Shown one piece after another: positions 34,776-44,531 of a stretch of 47,251 nucleotides of DNA. Source of the DNA: Desulfobacterales bacterium (GTDB taxonomy: Bacteria > Desulfobacterota > Desulfobacteria > Desulfobacterales > JADGBH01); contig JADGBH010000034.1 of assembly GCA_015231595.1 (NCBI GenBank), positions 1 through 47,251 of the forward strand, given 5' to 3'. The first letter of the stretch is position 1. Each line of letters begins with the position of its first letter. The translations under genes and the position numbers were made by a program. Below the pieces are notes generated by a model. The model saw nothing but the letters and a program-made list of their open reading frames with translations, searched no databases and was not told where the DNA came from.

Positions 34776-37754
34776 ATGAATATTGTTGATAAAAATAATC
34801 TAAATATAAAAAAAGGAGATATTCTTGCGGGTTTTCTTGTAAAAGAAATATCAGCGATTGAAGATATTAATTCCATTCTGTATGAACTTGAACATGAAAA
34901 AACTGGAGCTAAATATGTTCATGTGAGTAATGACGATGTAGAAAATACCTTCAGCATTGCATTTAGAACTCCTCCGTCAGATTCAACTGGATCTTCCCAT
35001 ATTATTGAACATACGGTTTTATGCGGATCAAAAAAATTTCCTGTAAGGGATCCTTTTTTCTCAATGCATAAAAAAAGTTTATGCAGTTTTATGAACGCTT
35101 TTACTGCTTCAGACTGGACAATGTATCCTTTTTCAACTCCGAACAAAAAAGATTTTTATAACATGATAGATGTTTATCTTGATGCGGTTTTTTTTCCGAA
35201 TTTAGATGAATTAAGTTTTCAACAGGAAGGCATACGGATTGAATTAGAAGAAAACCATGAAAATCAAAATGATTATAGCCTTGTATATAAAGGAATTGTT
35301 TATAATGAAATGATGGGATCTATGTCTTCCCCGTCAAGGGTTATGTATCAATCCATATTATCAGAACTTTATCCTTCTACTGCTTACGCCTATAATTCAG
35401 GTGGGGACCCTGAAGTAATTCCAGATTTAACATATAAAAAATTTAAAGAATTTTATAAACGCTATTATCACCCAAGCAATTCGTTTTGCTATACCTATGG
35501 AAATCTTCCTTTAGAAAAGCATTTATGCTTTCTAAATGATAAGGTACTTTCTAATTTTGATAAAATTGATCCGAAAACAGACGTTGCTTTTCAACCAAGA
35601 TGGGAAAAACCTAAAGTTATAAAAAAGCCGTATCCTTTTGATAAGAATCAAGATGCATCAAAAAAACATCAAGTTTGTATATCTTGGCTTATGTCTGATA
35701 TTAGTAATTCCGTCGATATTCTTTCTTTAAACCTGCTCGAAGAAATAATGTTAGGCAATTCTGGTTCACCTGTTAGAAAAGCATTAATTTCGTCTAATAT
35801 CGGATCAGACCTTAGTGATGCAGCTGGATTTCATTCTGATTATAAAGATACATTTTTTTCATTAGGACTAAAGGATGTCAATGAAACAAACGCTTCTGAG
35901 ATAGAAAAAATAATTTTTACATGTTTAAATGAACTTGTCCAAAAAGGAATAGATGAAAAACTAATAGATACAGCTATTCATCAACTTGAATTTCAAAAAA
36001 AAGAAATAACAAATGTGCCGTATCCTTATGGTTTAAAACTTTTCCTTGAATTTTGTGGTTCATGGATTCACGGAGTAGATCCTGTAAAAAGTCTTAAATT
36101 CGATGATGATTTAAAAAAAATCAAAGATGAGCTTCAAAAAGGACCTTTCTTATCAAAACAAATAGAGAAATATTTTCTTAATAATTCCCATAGAATTCTT
36201 TTAATACTTTATCCTAATATTGAAATGACACAGGCTCAAGAGTTAAGGATAAAAGAAAGACTTAACTTCGTTAAGACTAATCTTACTGATTATGATATTG
36301 AAAAAATCAAAAAAGATACTGAAATGCTTGAATTAAAGCAAAATGAAATCGAAGATTTAAGCAGCCTTCCTTCTCTTGAGATATCTGAGATTTTAAAAAA
36401 TGTAGAACATAAAGAACCTTTTACAATTATTAATCAATATTCTACATCATTATACAAAGAGCATACATCTGGGATTTTTTATTTTTCTTCAGCATTAGGA
36501 ACTGGAAATATAACAAAGGACTTAGTTCCTTTTGTTCCATTTCTTTGCTCAACTTTTTCGAGAATGGGGACAAAAAAAATAGACTACTCCGACCTTGCAA
36601 TCATGATAGCTCGATATACAGGAGGCATAGGCATGCATTCTATTGCAAAAAGCTATTATGGAAGCTCTGAAACTTATATTCCCTATATATCTTTTTTTGG
36701 AAAATGCCTTAACCGAAATATCGAAAAAATGTTTGAAATCCTTCAAGGACTTATTTTTGATTTAAGTTTTTCCAATATGGCTCGTTTAAAAAATCTCTTG
36801 CTTGAATACAAATCAAGATTAGAATCAACAATTGTTCATTCTGGTCATAGCTTTGTAATGAAACTCGCCGCAAGAAATTTTTCAAGCAAGCATAGCCTTG
36901 ATGAAATATGGCAAGGAGTTCATCAATATCAATTTATAAAAAATTTTACAGATACTTTATCTGATGAAAAATTAATATCTATTGCTAATAATCTTGAAAA
37001 TATAGCAAAAAATTTATTTGCTAAAAATAATTTAAAAATGGCCATGATAGGAGAAGATAATGCTCTTATCAATTGTGAAAACTATATAGCGTCTATAATT
37101 AATGGCATGACAGGTGAAGGTAAAGACGGCTTTAGGGTGAATCAAAATCAAATAACATCCCCAATGCCTTATGAAGGATGGAGTACATCTTCGTCTGTAT
37201 CTTTTATCGGCTATTGTTTTGAAACTGTTCCCATGTGGCATGATGATTCTCCAGCTCTTTCGGTATTAAGTAAAATTATAAAATCCTCATATATACATAA
37301 AGAAATAAGAGAAAAAGGCGGAGCATACGGAGGCTTTTCTGTTTATGATGACGAAGATGGTTTATTTTATTTAGCTTCATACAGGGACCCCAATATTTCG
37401 AGAACTTTGTCGGTTTTTGAAAATGTGGGTTCTTTTATACGAACAAAAGATATAGACGATGAGGCAATCCAAGAATGCATACTTGAATTATGTGCAAAAA
37501 TAGATAAACCAAAAACACCGGCTGACGCAGCAAAAAAATCTTTTTTCAGAAATTTAGTGAAAATTACTTATGAAGACAGAAAAAAATTCAAAGAAAACCT
37601 TCTTAGCGTAAATAAAAATAAATTAAAGGAAGTTATCGAAAAATACTTTATGCAAAAGCCTGAAAAAGTAGGTATAGCAGTAATATCAAGTGAAGATAAG
37701 CTTAACCAAGCAAATAAAGAATTAGAAACACCACTTAAAATTTATAAAATATAG
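34776..37754 (+). CDS. PreP-type metalloprotease (M16C, insulinase superfamily)
   Basis: The 992-residue protein has the inverted zinc motif HIIEH (residues 75-79) within STGSSHIIEHTVLCGSKKFP and the distal acidic residues in QQEGIRIELEE. The four-domain M16C layout and length match presequence protease/falcilysin. The DPFFSMHKKSLCSFMNAFTA and GVVYNEM-like (KGIVYNEMMGSMSSP) segments are family hallmarks, and the C-terminal half carries REKGGAYGGFSVYDDEDG, the substrate-binding Arg/Tyr region. It degrades unfolded peptides inside a closed chamber. There is no signal peptide, so it is cytoplasmic. AAGGAG upstream of the ATG fixes the start. It is probably monocistronic. Confidence 0.93.
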   Translation: MNIVDKNNLNIKKGDILAGFLVKEISAIEDINSILYELEHEKTGAKYVHVSNDDVENTFSIAFRTPPSDSTGSSHIIEHTVLCGSKKFPVRDPFFSMHKKSLCSFMNAFTASDWTMYPFSTPNKKDFYNMIDVYLDAVFFPNLDELSFQQEGIRIELEENHENQNDYSLVYKGIVYNEMMGSMSSPSRVMYQSILSELYPSTAYAYNSGGDPEVIPDLTYKKFKEFYKRYYHPSNSFCYTYGNLPLEKHLCFLNDKVLSNFDKIDPKTDVAFQPRWEKPKVIKKPYPFDKNQDASKKHQVCISWLMSDISNSVDILSLNLLEEIMLGNSGSPVRKALISSNIGSDLSDAAGFHSDYKDTFFSLGLKDVNETNASEIEKIIFTCLNELVQKGIDEKLIDTAIHQLEFQKKEITNVPYPYGLKLFLEFCGSWIHGVDPVKSLKFDDDLKKIKDELQKGPFLSKQIEKYFLNNSHRILLILYPNIEMTQAQELRIKERLNFVKTNLTDYDIEKIKKDTEMLELKQNEIEDLSSLPSLEISEILKNVEHKEPFTIINQYSTSLYKEHTSGIFYFSSALGTGNITKDLVPFVPFLCSTFSRMGTKKIDYSDLAIMIARYTGGIGMHSIAKSYYGSSETYIPYISFFGKCLNRNIEKMFEILQGLIFDLSFSNMARLKNLLLEYKSRLESTIVHSGHSFVMKLAARNFSSKHSLDEIWQGVHQYQFIKNFTDTLSDEKLISIANNLENIAKNLFAKNNLKMAMIGEDNALINCENYIASIINGMTGEGKDGFRVNQNQITSPMPYEGWSTSSSVSFIGYCFETVPMWHDDSPALSVLSKIIKSSYIHKEIREKGGAYGGFSVYDDEDGLFYLASYRDPNISRTLSVFENVGSFIRTKDIDDEAIQECILELCAKIDKPKTPADAAKKSFFRNLVKITYEDRKKFKENLLSVNKNKLKEVIEKYFMQKPEKVGIAVISSEDKLNQANKELETPLKIYKI

Positions 37755-37874
37755 TTTTATTTTTTTACTTACGGCCGACACTTTAGGTTGCTATAAAAAG
37801 TGCTTAAATAGATTTATTGATATAATCATCAATAAGATAAATATTTGTTTAAGGCTAAAAATATTAAAGATAGA

Positions 37875-37893
37875 ACAATAATATTTTTATTGT
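37875..37893. repeat. Palindrome ACAATAA-TATTT-TTATTGT, copy 2
   Basis: Identical at 18 of 19 bases to the palindrome at 26298-26316, here in the gap between convergent PreP and phasin-like genes. This position does not suit an operator, which weakens the regulatory reading of copy 1. Confidence 0.4.
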
Positions 37894-37985
37894 TGATATT
37901 TTTATCAATAACTAAGTGCTTTAATATAATCCTTAACCCAAAAGGCAAGTATGATTTTAAAAGCTATAATCAAAAAGTGTAAACT

Positions 37986-38017
37986 AAAAGAGCTATTCCT
38001 GATGAAATAGCTCTTTT
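37986..38017 (-). terminator. Terminator of the phasin-like gene
   Basis: AAAAGAGCTATT and AATAGCTCTTTT are perfect 12-base arms with an eight-base loop, 17 bases past the stop of the minus-strand gene. The second arm ends in TTTT on that strand. Confidence 0.75.
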
Positions 38018-38033
38018 AGAGGTGTTTTAAAAA

Positions 38034-38318
38034 TTATTTGAGGGCATTATTAAATACGGTTTTAACTTCATTTTGCGCTGTTATAATATTTGCTCTGATA
38101 ATATTATAAATCTCTAAACCTTTTTCTTTTATGTCTTGTACTAATGCGAAAGGTTTTTCTAATTGTGCTGTTAATAGATCAATTATTTCTTGTGCTTTTG
38201 TTGAAACTTCTTGTTTAGCTTTTTCAGCTTTTGCATTAGCTTTTGCTACCGCTACTTTAGCTTTAAAAGTTTCTACCTGTGCATTAATCATTTCTAAATA
38301 AGTTTCTGTAATTCCCAT
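38034..38318 (-). CDS. Phasin-like granule-associated protein
   Basis: The 94-residue, almost fully helical and alanine/lysine-rich protein runs MGITETYLEMINAQVETFKA, then KVAVAKANAKAEKAKQEVST. It has the amphipathic heptad character and lack of Cys, Trp and Pro-rich segments typical of small phasins that coat polyhydroxyalkanoate granules. The family match is by composition and pattern only. Support comes from its promoter, which shares a near-palindrome with the phaR promoter. AAGGAG lies seven bases before the ATG. Alternatives are a generic coiled-coil protein. It is followed by a clear terminator, so it is monocistronic. Confidence 0.6.
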   Translation of the reverse strand: MGITETYLEMINAQVETFKAKVAVAKANAKAEKAKQEVSTKAQEIIDLLTAQLEKPFALVQDIKEKGLEIYNIIRANIITAQNEVKTVFNNALK

Positions 38319-38381
38319 GTATTTGCTCCTTTTATTATTAAATATTGATATTTATATTTATGATTTGTTTTATGTTTGAGA

Positions 38382-38410
38382 TCTATAACGCATTGCGTCA
38401 TAAATGTCAA
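38382..38410 (-). promoter_or_regulatory. Strong promoter of the phasin-like gene with candidate PhaR operator
   Basis: On the minus strand TTGACA (38410-38405), a 17-base spacer and TATAGA (38387-38382) form a near-consensus sigma-70 promoter, about 64 bases before the start codon. TGACGCAATGCGTTA (38400-38386) fills most of the spacer and matches the phaR promoter site (TGACACATTGCGTTA) at 13 of 15 positions. A protein bound here would block RNA polymerase. Confidence 0.65.
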
Positions 38411-38601
38411 ATACTTTTTCTATTATTCGTTCAAAATTTTAACTTTTTATGAACTTTAAACTTTAATAGGTCCATTGATGTAATAATATAATTATGTTTA
38501 TTTTTATTGAGTGAAGAATTAGAATTAAGAATATAAGTAATAATAGAATCGAATATATATGAAAAAATATTACATTTTTATCATGACAGGAGGCGAATTC
38601 A

Positions 38602-39297
38602 TTATTGGCCAATTAAGCTTGTAAAATATTTAGGGAGTTCAGCCTCAAAATAAAGACGTTTACCGCTAAAAGGATGATTAAAGGAAATAGATCTGGCATG
38701 AAGAGCTAAACGTTTATGCGATTCATTTTCTTTTCCATATTTTAGATCACCAACAATAGGATGCCCATTTTCATTTAAATGTACCCTTATCTGATTTTTT
38801 CTGCCTGTTATAAGATTAATTTCAAGCATACTAAATTTTTTTGTTTCTTTGATAACTTTATAAACTGTGGTGGATAATTTTCCTTTTTTAGTATCAGGTG
38901 TTGAATACACTATGCCAGCTTTATTCTCTGTTAAGTATGTGCTAATATTGCCTTCTTTAGCTTCGAAGTTTCCGTAAACAACCGCAATATATTTTTTTTC
39001 CGTTTGCTTCCAATTATTTTTTAAAGATATTTCAGATTTTTCATTTTTTGCAAAAATGAGTACCCCTGAAGTTGCTTGATCTAAACGATGGACGACATAA
39101 AGTTGTTTTTTTGATTTAGAACAGCCTTTTCTGATATAATTAGTTAAAAGATAGTGGGCTGTCCGGAATTTTTCCTTCTCTGTTGCTACTGTTAACAGAC
39201 CTTCTGATTTATCAACAACTATTATATCAATGTCATCATAAATTATTTTAAGCCCTTGAGGCTGATATTTTTTACTTGTTTTTTTAATTATATCCAT
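38602..39297 (-). CDS. RluA-family RNA pseudouridine synthase
   Basis: The 231-residue protein has the catalytic motif HRLDQATSGVLIFAKNE with the essential Asp (about residue 72), preceded by DIIVVDKSEGLLTV. Downstream are TGRKNQIRVHLNENGHPIVGDLKYG and LALHARSISFNHP, both standard for RluA/RluC/RluD. No S4 RNA-binding domain is present, so it resembles the shorter RluA or TruC type. It isomerises uridine in rRNA or tRNA; the exact site is not predictable. No ribosome binding site is obvious. Upstream 212 bases separate it from the five-gene operon. Confidence 0.9.
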   Translation of the reverse strand: MDIIKKTSKKYQPQGLKIIYDDIDIIVVDKSEGLLTVATEKEKFRTAHYLLTNYIRKGCSKSKKQLYVVHRLDQATSGVLIFAKNEKSEISLKNNWKQTEKKYIAVVYGNFEAKEGNISTYLTENKAGIVYSTPDTKKGKLSTTVYKVIKETKKFSMLEINLITGRKNQIRVHLNENGHPIVGDLKYGKENESHKRLALHARSISFNHPFSGKRLYFEAELPKYFTSLIGQ

Positions 39298-39509
39298 TTA
39301 CTTAGTTATATATTAAGTTTTTTTAAAGGAATTGAACGGTATAATTCTTTGAGACTGAGTGTATAATTAATTGGGCTGAATGTCAATTGATCTGAAAAAT
39401 GAGATATATGCTCATATTCCCATTTAGCGTTTTCTTTGTTCCGGTATATTTCTAGTTGAACGCATTCTTATAAAATTTATGTTTTTCAAATTAAAAATAT
39501 AATTAATTG

Positions 39510-40481
39510 TTAATTAAAATCGAAAGATTCAAATTGGGAAAAATTCATCAAAAATGTACTTTTAAAATTGCTTAGAATTTTATCAGTATTTATGTCTTTT
39601 AAATTGTTATTTACACCATATATTTCCCCTCGTTTAAGAATACCTTGAGCCCATCTCCAGTGTGTAGCTTTCTCACACATTACACCAAACATTCGAAAAA
39701 CGGCTGGAGAATTAGGATCAATAATTGCTTGAGCCATTTCAAAATCTTGCTGTGATATCTTATATAGGGATTGAATAATGTCAATCTGATTTGGATGAAT
39801 GGCTGTTTTTCCTAATAGGCCATTTAATAAATCCCTTTCGACCTCTTCTCTAAGAATTTTTATATTTTCTAAACTTTCATAAGCAGGTGCGCTTAAATTA
39901 TACCCTAAAGGTTTAAAAAGAGTAACTAATTGAGAAATAGTATGTCCAATGGGTGTGTCGTAAATGGTTCTTTCACAATCTCTACGAATTCCAAGTACAT
40001 TTAATAAATCAAGACCTCCGATTCTAATTGTAATAATCCGCTCTTTATAAAAATCATCCTTTAGAAGATTCCAAAGTTTATATAACTCATTAATATTGAA
40101 AACTTCCTCTGTTTCTAAAGTTAGCATAACTTTAAAATTCGGATAATGTTTTAAAATCTTAAAGTATGTGTCAATGTTTTTAATAGTTATTTTCGGAAAA
40201 ACAAATCCATTTATTCGGCTGATATTTGGTATGTCTAAAAGCACCTTTAAATTAGCCGGATTTCGAGGCCTAACAAATCTATAAATATCTTTTTTTTCAA
40301 AATATACGAGAGATTTACAAATATTTTTAATAGCAAATGGCAATTCATGCTCTAATATAGAATCTTCCATACAAAAAACAACCGAACGAAGCGATGAATA
40401 TTTTTCTTTATTTGCAATTGAAATAATATCTATATTTGTTGCCGGTACATAAAGAGTTGCTCCGAGTTTACAAAAATCCAT
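39510..40481 (-). CDS. CitE/HpcH-like TIM-barrel C-C bond lyase of the Ter-associated biosynthetic set
   Basis: The 323-residue TIM-barrel protein is related to HpcH/HpaI and CitE lyases. Motifs seen: VVFCMEDSILEHEL (metal-binding acid region), IYRFVRPRNPANLKVL (substrate Arg), VMLTLETEEVFNI (catalytic Glu), IITIRIGGLDLLNVLGIRR, and KTAIHPNQIDII. The tail is longer than CitE, with HWRWAQGILKRGEIYG. This fits the C-C_Bond_Lyase family described beside ATP-grasp, PRTase and HAD genes in tellurium-resistance-associated loci. It is the last gene of the operon, 25 bases after the PELOTA-PRTase gene, with AAGGA before its ATG. It is predicted to cleave or form a C-C bond on the pathway intermediate. 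Confidence 0.85.
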   Translation of the reverse strand: MDFCKLGATLYVPATNIDIISIANKEKYSSLRSVVFCMEDSILEHELPFAIKNICKSLVYFEKKDIYRFVRPRNPANLKVLLDIPNISRINGFVFPKITIKNIDTYFKILKHYPNFKVMLTLETEEVFNINELYKLWNLLKDDFYKERIITIRIGGLDLLNVLGIRRDCERTIYDTPIGHTISQLVTLFKPLGYNLSAPAYESLENIKILREEVERDLLNGLLGKTAIHPNQIDIIQSLYKISQQDFEMAQAIIDPNSPAVFRMFGVMCEKATHWRWAQGILKRGEIYGVNNNLKDINTDKILSNFKSTFLMNFSQFESFDFN

Positions 40482-40506
40482 AAAAAATCCTTCTCATTTA
40501 AATGAG

Positions 40507-41619
40507 TTAATATCTCAAAGTTTTAATAATTGCACACGCATTATAGATTTGTTCGGGATCTACTAAAATAGGAACGTTTTTTTCTTGCGATAGCAATATA
40601 ATGTGTTGAACTTCAGGCATATCCATATTTTTCAAGATAACTTTATCTGGAATCCGCCTTAATAGCACACGGGTTGATTCGCCTATACCGGGCTTTATAT
40701 AATGAACAGTTTTTATATTAAAATTTTTCATAATTTTTGTCAGAAATAGATTGCTCTGCTCCTGTAAATTAGCTTTGCGTTCTTTTGACAAAGGTTCTGG
40801 GCTTAAATTAAATTGGTTTAGCTTATGAATATCTTCTATCTCTGATAGGATAGTATCTATAAACCAATTGGATAAATCATGGGCTTCAAACTCCTGATAA
40901 TAAATACATCCATGAAAATCATTATGACCAATATATTTGTCATTCAATATAGATCGGCTTATAAGTCCAGAAATTGTTGAATTAAGAATACTCGAAGGAA
41001 TGAGATAATCATCGTGTGAAACCGAAATATCTGCAGCTCCACATAAGTCTGAAAGAACGTATAGTTCTGGAGAAATATTTGTGTTATTAGCTTTGTTAAA
41101 TGCATGTACAGATTGTCGCATTTCTTTAGCTATCTCTCCTTTTCCTGTCCATCCATCTATAAATACTATACTTTTTGGAGGACAGTTGGCTGTATATAAA
41201 ATATATCTAAGAGCATTTTCGTCTATTCCTCTGGATTTTATAATCGAAATGGAAAAATGAATTACTTCCTTTGAAAAATATTTGTTTAATATTTTTTTCA
41301 ATAGAACTCCGATCGGAGTACCAGCTCGAGCTATAGATACTAAAGTAATTTTATCCTCAAATTTATTTGCAATAACAGATGCTAAATGAAAAAGGTTTTC
41401 AGCCATGCACCGTTTATTGTCACGCAAAGAATTATGAAAAATTGATAAATAACGATTTGAAGGGAGCTCTTCTTTTCCGATCATTTCACTATAATGTTTT
41501 TTTCCTGACTGGATAGACCATTCTTTTTCACTTAAAGGTGTGGACTTCATTTCTATGGGTTTAAGCAAAAAAACTATATCTTCTTCATTATAGCTACCGC
41601 TAAATCCTTTTTGAATCAT
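40507..41619 (-). CDS. Phosphoribosyltransferase with C-terminal PELOTA domain (StiP/PRTase_1 type)
   Basis: The 370-residue protein opens with FSGSYNEEDIVFLLKPIEM, a signature of the family once labelled cysteine protease StiP. The PRTase core shows VSIARAGTPIGVLLKKIL (about 94-111) and the PRPP loop IVFIDGWTGKGEIAKEM (about 151-167). The C-terminal 75 residues (VHYIKPGIGESTRVLLRRIP, then VILKNMDMPEVQHIILLSQE) match the PELOTA-like RNA-binding domain. In Ter-linked loci this enzyme is predicted to act on a nucleoside-like product. Its start overlaps the HAD gene end by 20 bases, with GGAG eight bases upstream, so it is translationally coupled. Annotation as a protease would be misleading. 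Confidence 0.88.
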   Translation of the reverse strand: MIQKGFSGSYNEEDIVFLLKPIEMKSTPLSEKEWSIQSGKKHYSEMIGKEELPSNRYLSIFHNSLRDNKRCMAENLFHLASVIANKFEDKITLVSIARAGTPIGVLLKKILNKYFSKEVIHFSISIIKSRGIDENALRYILYTANCPPKSIVFIDGWTGKGEIAKEMRQSVHAFNKANNTNISPELYVLSDLCGAADISVSHDDYLIPSSILNSTISGLISRSILNDKYIGHNDFHGCIYYQEFEAHDLSNWFIDTILSEIEDIHKLNQFNLSPEPLSKERKANLQEQSNLFLTKIMKNFNIKTVHYIKPGIGESTRVLLRRIPDKVILKNMDMPEVQHIILLSQEKNVPILVDPEQIYNACAIIKTLRY

Positions 41620-42352
41620 CTATATTTCTCCATATTTGAGAATTTTTAGGCATAATCATATAATCGCAAGCTTTCATGAATGGAATATCTGTCAAACTGT
41701 CTCCCATACCAAATGTTAAGAAAGACTCTTGTTGGGTTTCAATGTATTTATTTATGATATATTCCACCGCATTGAGTTTATTTAAAAAATGAGGAATTAT
41801 AGCAAGATTATTATCATTAAAATGAATATAAAATTGATTTGTATCAATTATGCTTATAATATGCTGCCGAACAATATCGAGAGCATTAATATTGCCTTGA
41901 CGGCTTTTAACAACAATATATAATGGCAATTCAAAATCTTCAATAATTCGCGAAAAAGCTTCAAGTTGTTGAGACTCAATAAAAAGGCAGATATCTTTTT
42001 GAATGTCACAAAGAGCACTTCTAATATTTTTGCTGTATTCCCTTATTTTTTCAAACCATGTTGTATCTAAATCTCTATTCGGCATTAATATAATACCTCC
42101 AAAATCAAGTATAATACAATGCCGAAAATTAAGATCGACTCTTTTGAATGATTCATAATTTCTGGCTGTTGTTGGAATAATTGTTATTTCTTTATCCATA
42201 GTTGAAAAAAAGTTTAGTTGTTTTGATGTCATAAAAGACATGGGAAGCCCGTCTCTGCCATAAGCTGCGGTGTGAAGTAGCTCATTTTGAAAACATTTGC
42301 GTTTAGTCTGAAAAATAGTGTCGTCTAAATCAAGAAAAAGATAATATTTCAT
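41600..42352 (-). CDS. HAD-superfamily phosphatase of the Ter-associated biosynthetic set
   Basis: The protein is 250 residues from the ATG at 42352, which begins MKYYLFLDLDDTIFQTKRK, the HAD nucleophile motif I (DLDDT). Motif II fits TIIPTTARNYESF, motif III a lysine before it in the cap region, and motif IV is FGMGDSLTDIPFMKACDYMI. It belongs to the sucrose/trehalose-phosphatase-like Cof group and should remove a phosphate from the pathway product. An in-frame ATG at 42376 would add eight residues; neither has a good ribosome binding site. It overlaps the end of the upstream PRTase gene and the start of the downstream one, so coupling is likely. Confidence 0.85.
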   Translation of the reverse strand: MKYYLFLDLDDTIFQTKRKCFQNELLHTAAYGRDGLPMSFMTSKQLNFFSTMDKEITIIPTTARNYESFKRVDLNFRHCIILDFGGIILMPNRDLDTTWFEKIREYSKNIRSALCDIQKDICLFIESQQLEAFSRIIEDFELPLYIVVKSRQGNINALDIVRQHIISIIDTNQFYIHFNDNNLAIIPHFLNKLNAVEYIINKYIETQQESFLTFGMGDSLTDIPFMKACDYMIMPKNSQIWRNIDDSKRI

Positions 42353-43484
42353 TGTCAAAAAAAATAGCTTTCGCATTTAGTTGAGAAATTAAATCATGGG
42401 CTTCTGGCAATATTTTAGTTTCATAACAGATTATTATTTGATCATAATCATTTATTGAAACATTATATAAATAATTTTTTATACCTTCAAAGTAATTATC
42501 TTCAAATGCCATGCAGGAATGAATATCATTTCCGAGAAGTATAGGAGATCTGGTAGTCGCTTGAAATTTAACATTATAGCCTTCGTTTTCGATCCACTCT
42601 GCCAACTTAAAAGGCGCGAACATAAACTCCCCTGTTCCTAAAACCAGTATTCTTTGATTTTTGTAAATATTTAGACACTTAAATAAACTATGGGCATTTA
42701 ATAAGGGTAATCTTTTATATCCTAATCTTCCAAAATGGTTTAAGATTATTTTATCATTATATTCGTAATCACCAACAGAAGGATTTACAACGGATGGAAC
42801 AAAATCAGGGAGAGGGGTAAATGTAAAACTTCCTTCAAGAATGTTTACAAAAAATAAAGGGCAAGGCATTGCCTCAATAATAGCATTCTTTTTTTCCGAA
42901 GACAACCAATTTGTTATTGTTATAAAAACAATTTGCTTTAACGAAGGATTGACTTTGTAATAGGCATGAACAAGATTCATCAATGTTTTTCCAGTGCTTG
43001 CTTCGTCATCTACGATAACTAAAGTCTTGGCGTTATAAAAAATTTCTTTTTCAATTGGCAAATATGGTTCGTATAATAAATGATCTATTGCATGACTATG
43101 ATGTTCTTGAAAGTTAAGAGCGAGCCTTTGTTTTAAGCGATAGCGGGTAGTTTGAATAAATACATGATTTTCATTATTAGTTTGTGAAATAAAATTTTCA
43201 AAAACACCTTGTCCAAGAGCTGTAGCAGTTTCAGCCATTGCAATAAATAAAAAAGGATAGGGTAGTGTCAATTTATGTAATTTTTCTCCAAGTAAAGTAT
43301 AAATATAGCGCATAGTTGATGGTGATGCTGGATAATGTTTGCCTAATACTTTACTAATAAATAAATATCCTCTTTTGGGATTATTTCGGCTTGCAAAACC
43401 GCATAATTCGTTTAATGGTATATCTGAACTGGTTACAGAAATGTCTAAATTTCCGCTTTGAAGATTAACATTTAAATTTTCCAT
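42330..43484 (-). CDS. Phosphoribosyltransferase with TRSP domain (PRTase_2 type)
   Basis: The 384-residue protein has the PRTase_2 hallmarks FIAMAETATALGQGVFENF (about 80-98), FQEHHSHAIDHLLYEP (about 125-140) and the PRPP-binding loop LVIVDDEASTGKTLMNLV (about 155-172). The C-terminal third carries the TRSP-type segment ILVLGTGEFMFAPFKLAEWI and VKFQATTRSPILLGNDI, which gives the domain its name (TRSP at about 300-303). It is predicted to attach or remove a ribose phosphate on a base-like intermediate. It starts 12 bases after the ATP-grasp gene. All catalytic motifs look intact. Confidence 0.9.
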   Translation of the reverse strand: MENLNVNLQSGNLDISVTSSDIPLNELCGFASRNNPKRGYLFISKVLGKHYPASPSTMRYIYTLLGEKLHKLTLPYPFLFIAMAETATALGQGVFENFISQTNNENHVFIQTTRYRLKQRLALNFQEHHSHAIDHLLYEPYLPIEKEIFYNAKTLVIVDDEASTGKTLMNLVHAYYKVNPSLKQIVFITITNWLSSEKKNAIIEAMPCPLFFVNILEGSFTFTPLPDFVPSVVNPSVGDYEYNDKIILNHFGRLGYKRLPLLNAHSLFKCLNIYKNQRILVLGTGEFMFAPFKLAEWIENEGYNVKFQATTRSPILLGNDIHSCMAFEDNYFEGIKNYLYNVSINDYDQIIICYETKILPEAHDLISQLNAKAIFFDNEILSFS

Positions 43485-43496
43485 AGGAATAAGCGA

Positions 43497-44531
43497 TTAC
43501 CTGTCTTTTAATTGAAAGCTTTTATAAGCTTGATTAACGCGTATATTATATTCTTGCTTAGGTATTTCAGAAATATCCGATCCCATAGCTAATTTTATTG
43601 CCCAGTAAGTATAATTAATACCCGAAAAAGTTGAAAAATATAAACCACCAGCCATACGAGAATTTATTTCCAGAAGTTTTGGAGAATTTTCTTCTCCTCT
43701 CATTTGGATATTAAAAATATAATTTAACTGGAATTTTTGCGTTAAAAATTTAGCTGTTTCGATAAGTTGTTCATTCTTTACAAGAATTTGAGCCCTTCCT
43801 GATAAAAAAGGTTTTTTCCTCACAGTAGCGCAAATGAGATTTCCATCTTTTGCAAGGCAGTCAATACTATATTCAGTTCCATCCAAATATTCCATAAGCA
43901 TCATGTCTCTAAAGGTATTAGACATTGATAGCTTTTGAGTGAGATCATCCAATGTCGTATAATTTATATCTCCCGATAAAAACGATTTCAGATCATTTAT
44001 ATCCTCTTTTATTATCTTAAAACCAAGTCCATAAACAGACTGAGTTGGCTTTAAACATATTTTTTTATGATTCTTTTTTAGTATCTGATAAGCAGATTTA
44101 AATGAGTCAAGACTATTAAATTTATAATACTCTGGAATTAGAACAGGACAATCTTTCAAGGTATCATATAACCTAACTTTATCATTTAAGATTTCAAATA
44201 TTTCTGGAGAAGCGCAAACTAAGACTTTTATACCCGCTTCTTCAAAGCGATGCATTTGACTTGCAATAAAGCTCGCTTTTTTAAATGGCAAAAAAAGAGA
44301 AACATTGTAAAGTCGGCATATATTAAGGCAATAATTTATATAATCTTCATTGCCCATATTTGTCTTTTCTACTTCATGCAAGTCAGCTTTTTCAAATCCT
44401 ATGAACTCAGGGTTTTCATGGGTACATAAGATTTTAAATTCTTTTTTTGTATCAGATTCTTTTATTTGCTCAATTATGTCGTAAATGCTTGAAAAACATT
44501 TATTGAACCATATAACAGATGTCATTGTCAT
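43497..44531 (-). CDS. ATP-grasp ligase of the Ter-associated biosynthetic set
   Basis: The protein is 344 residues from the ATG at 44531; a TTG 54 bases upstream would add 18 residues without a usable ribosome binding site. After a pre-ATP-grasp domain come the ATP-grasp features: KKICLKPTQSVYGLGFKI (phosphate-binding Lys and loop), MLMEYLDGTEYSIDCLAKDG (adenine hinge and acid), and PKLLEINSRMAGGLYFSTFSG with the metal-binding Glu and Asn. Such enzymes join a carboxylate to an amine using ATP. It is the first gene of the five-gene operon. The upstream 360 bases lead to a divergent PP2C gene. Confidence 0.88.
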   Translation of the reverse strand: MTMTSVIWFNKCFSSIYDIIEQIKESDTKKEFKILCTHENPEFIGFEKADLHEVEKTNMGNEDYINYCLNICRLYNVSLFLPFKKASFIASQMHRFEEAGIKVLVCASPEIFEILNDKVRLYDTLKDCPVLIPEYYKFNSLDSFKSAYQILKKNHKKICLKPTQSVYGLGFKIIKEDINDLKSFLSGDINYTTLDDLTQKLSMSNTFRDMMLMEYLDGTEYSIDCLAKDGNLICATVRKKPFLSGRAQILVKNEQLIETAKFLTQKFQLNYIFNIQMRGEENSPKLLEINSRMAGGLYFSTFSGINYTYWAIKLAMGSDISEIPKQEYNIRVNQAYKSFQLKDR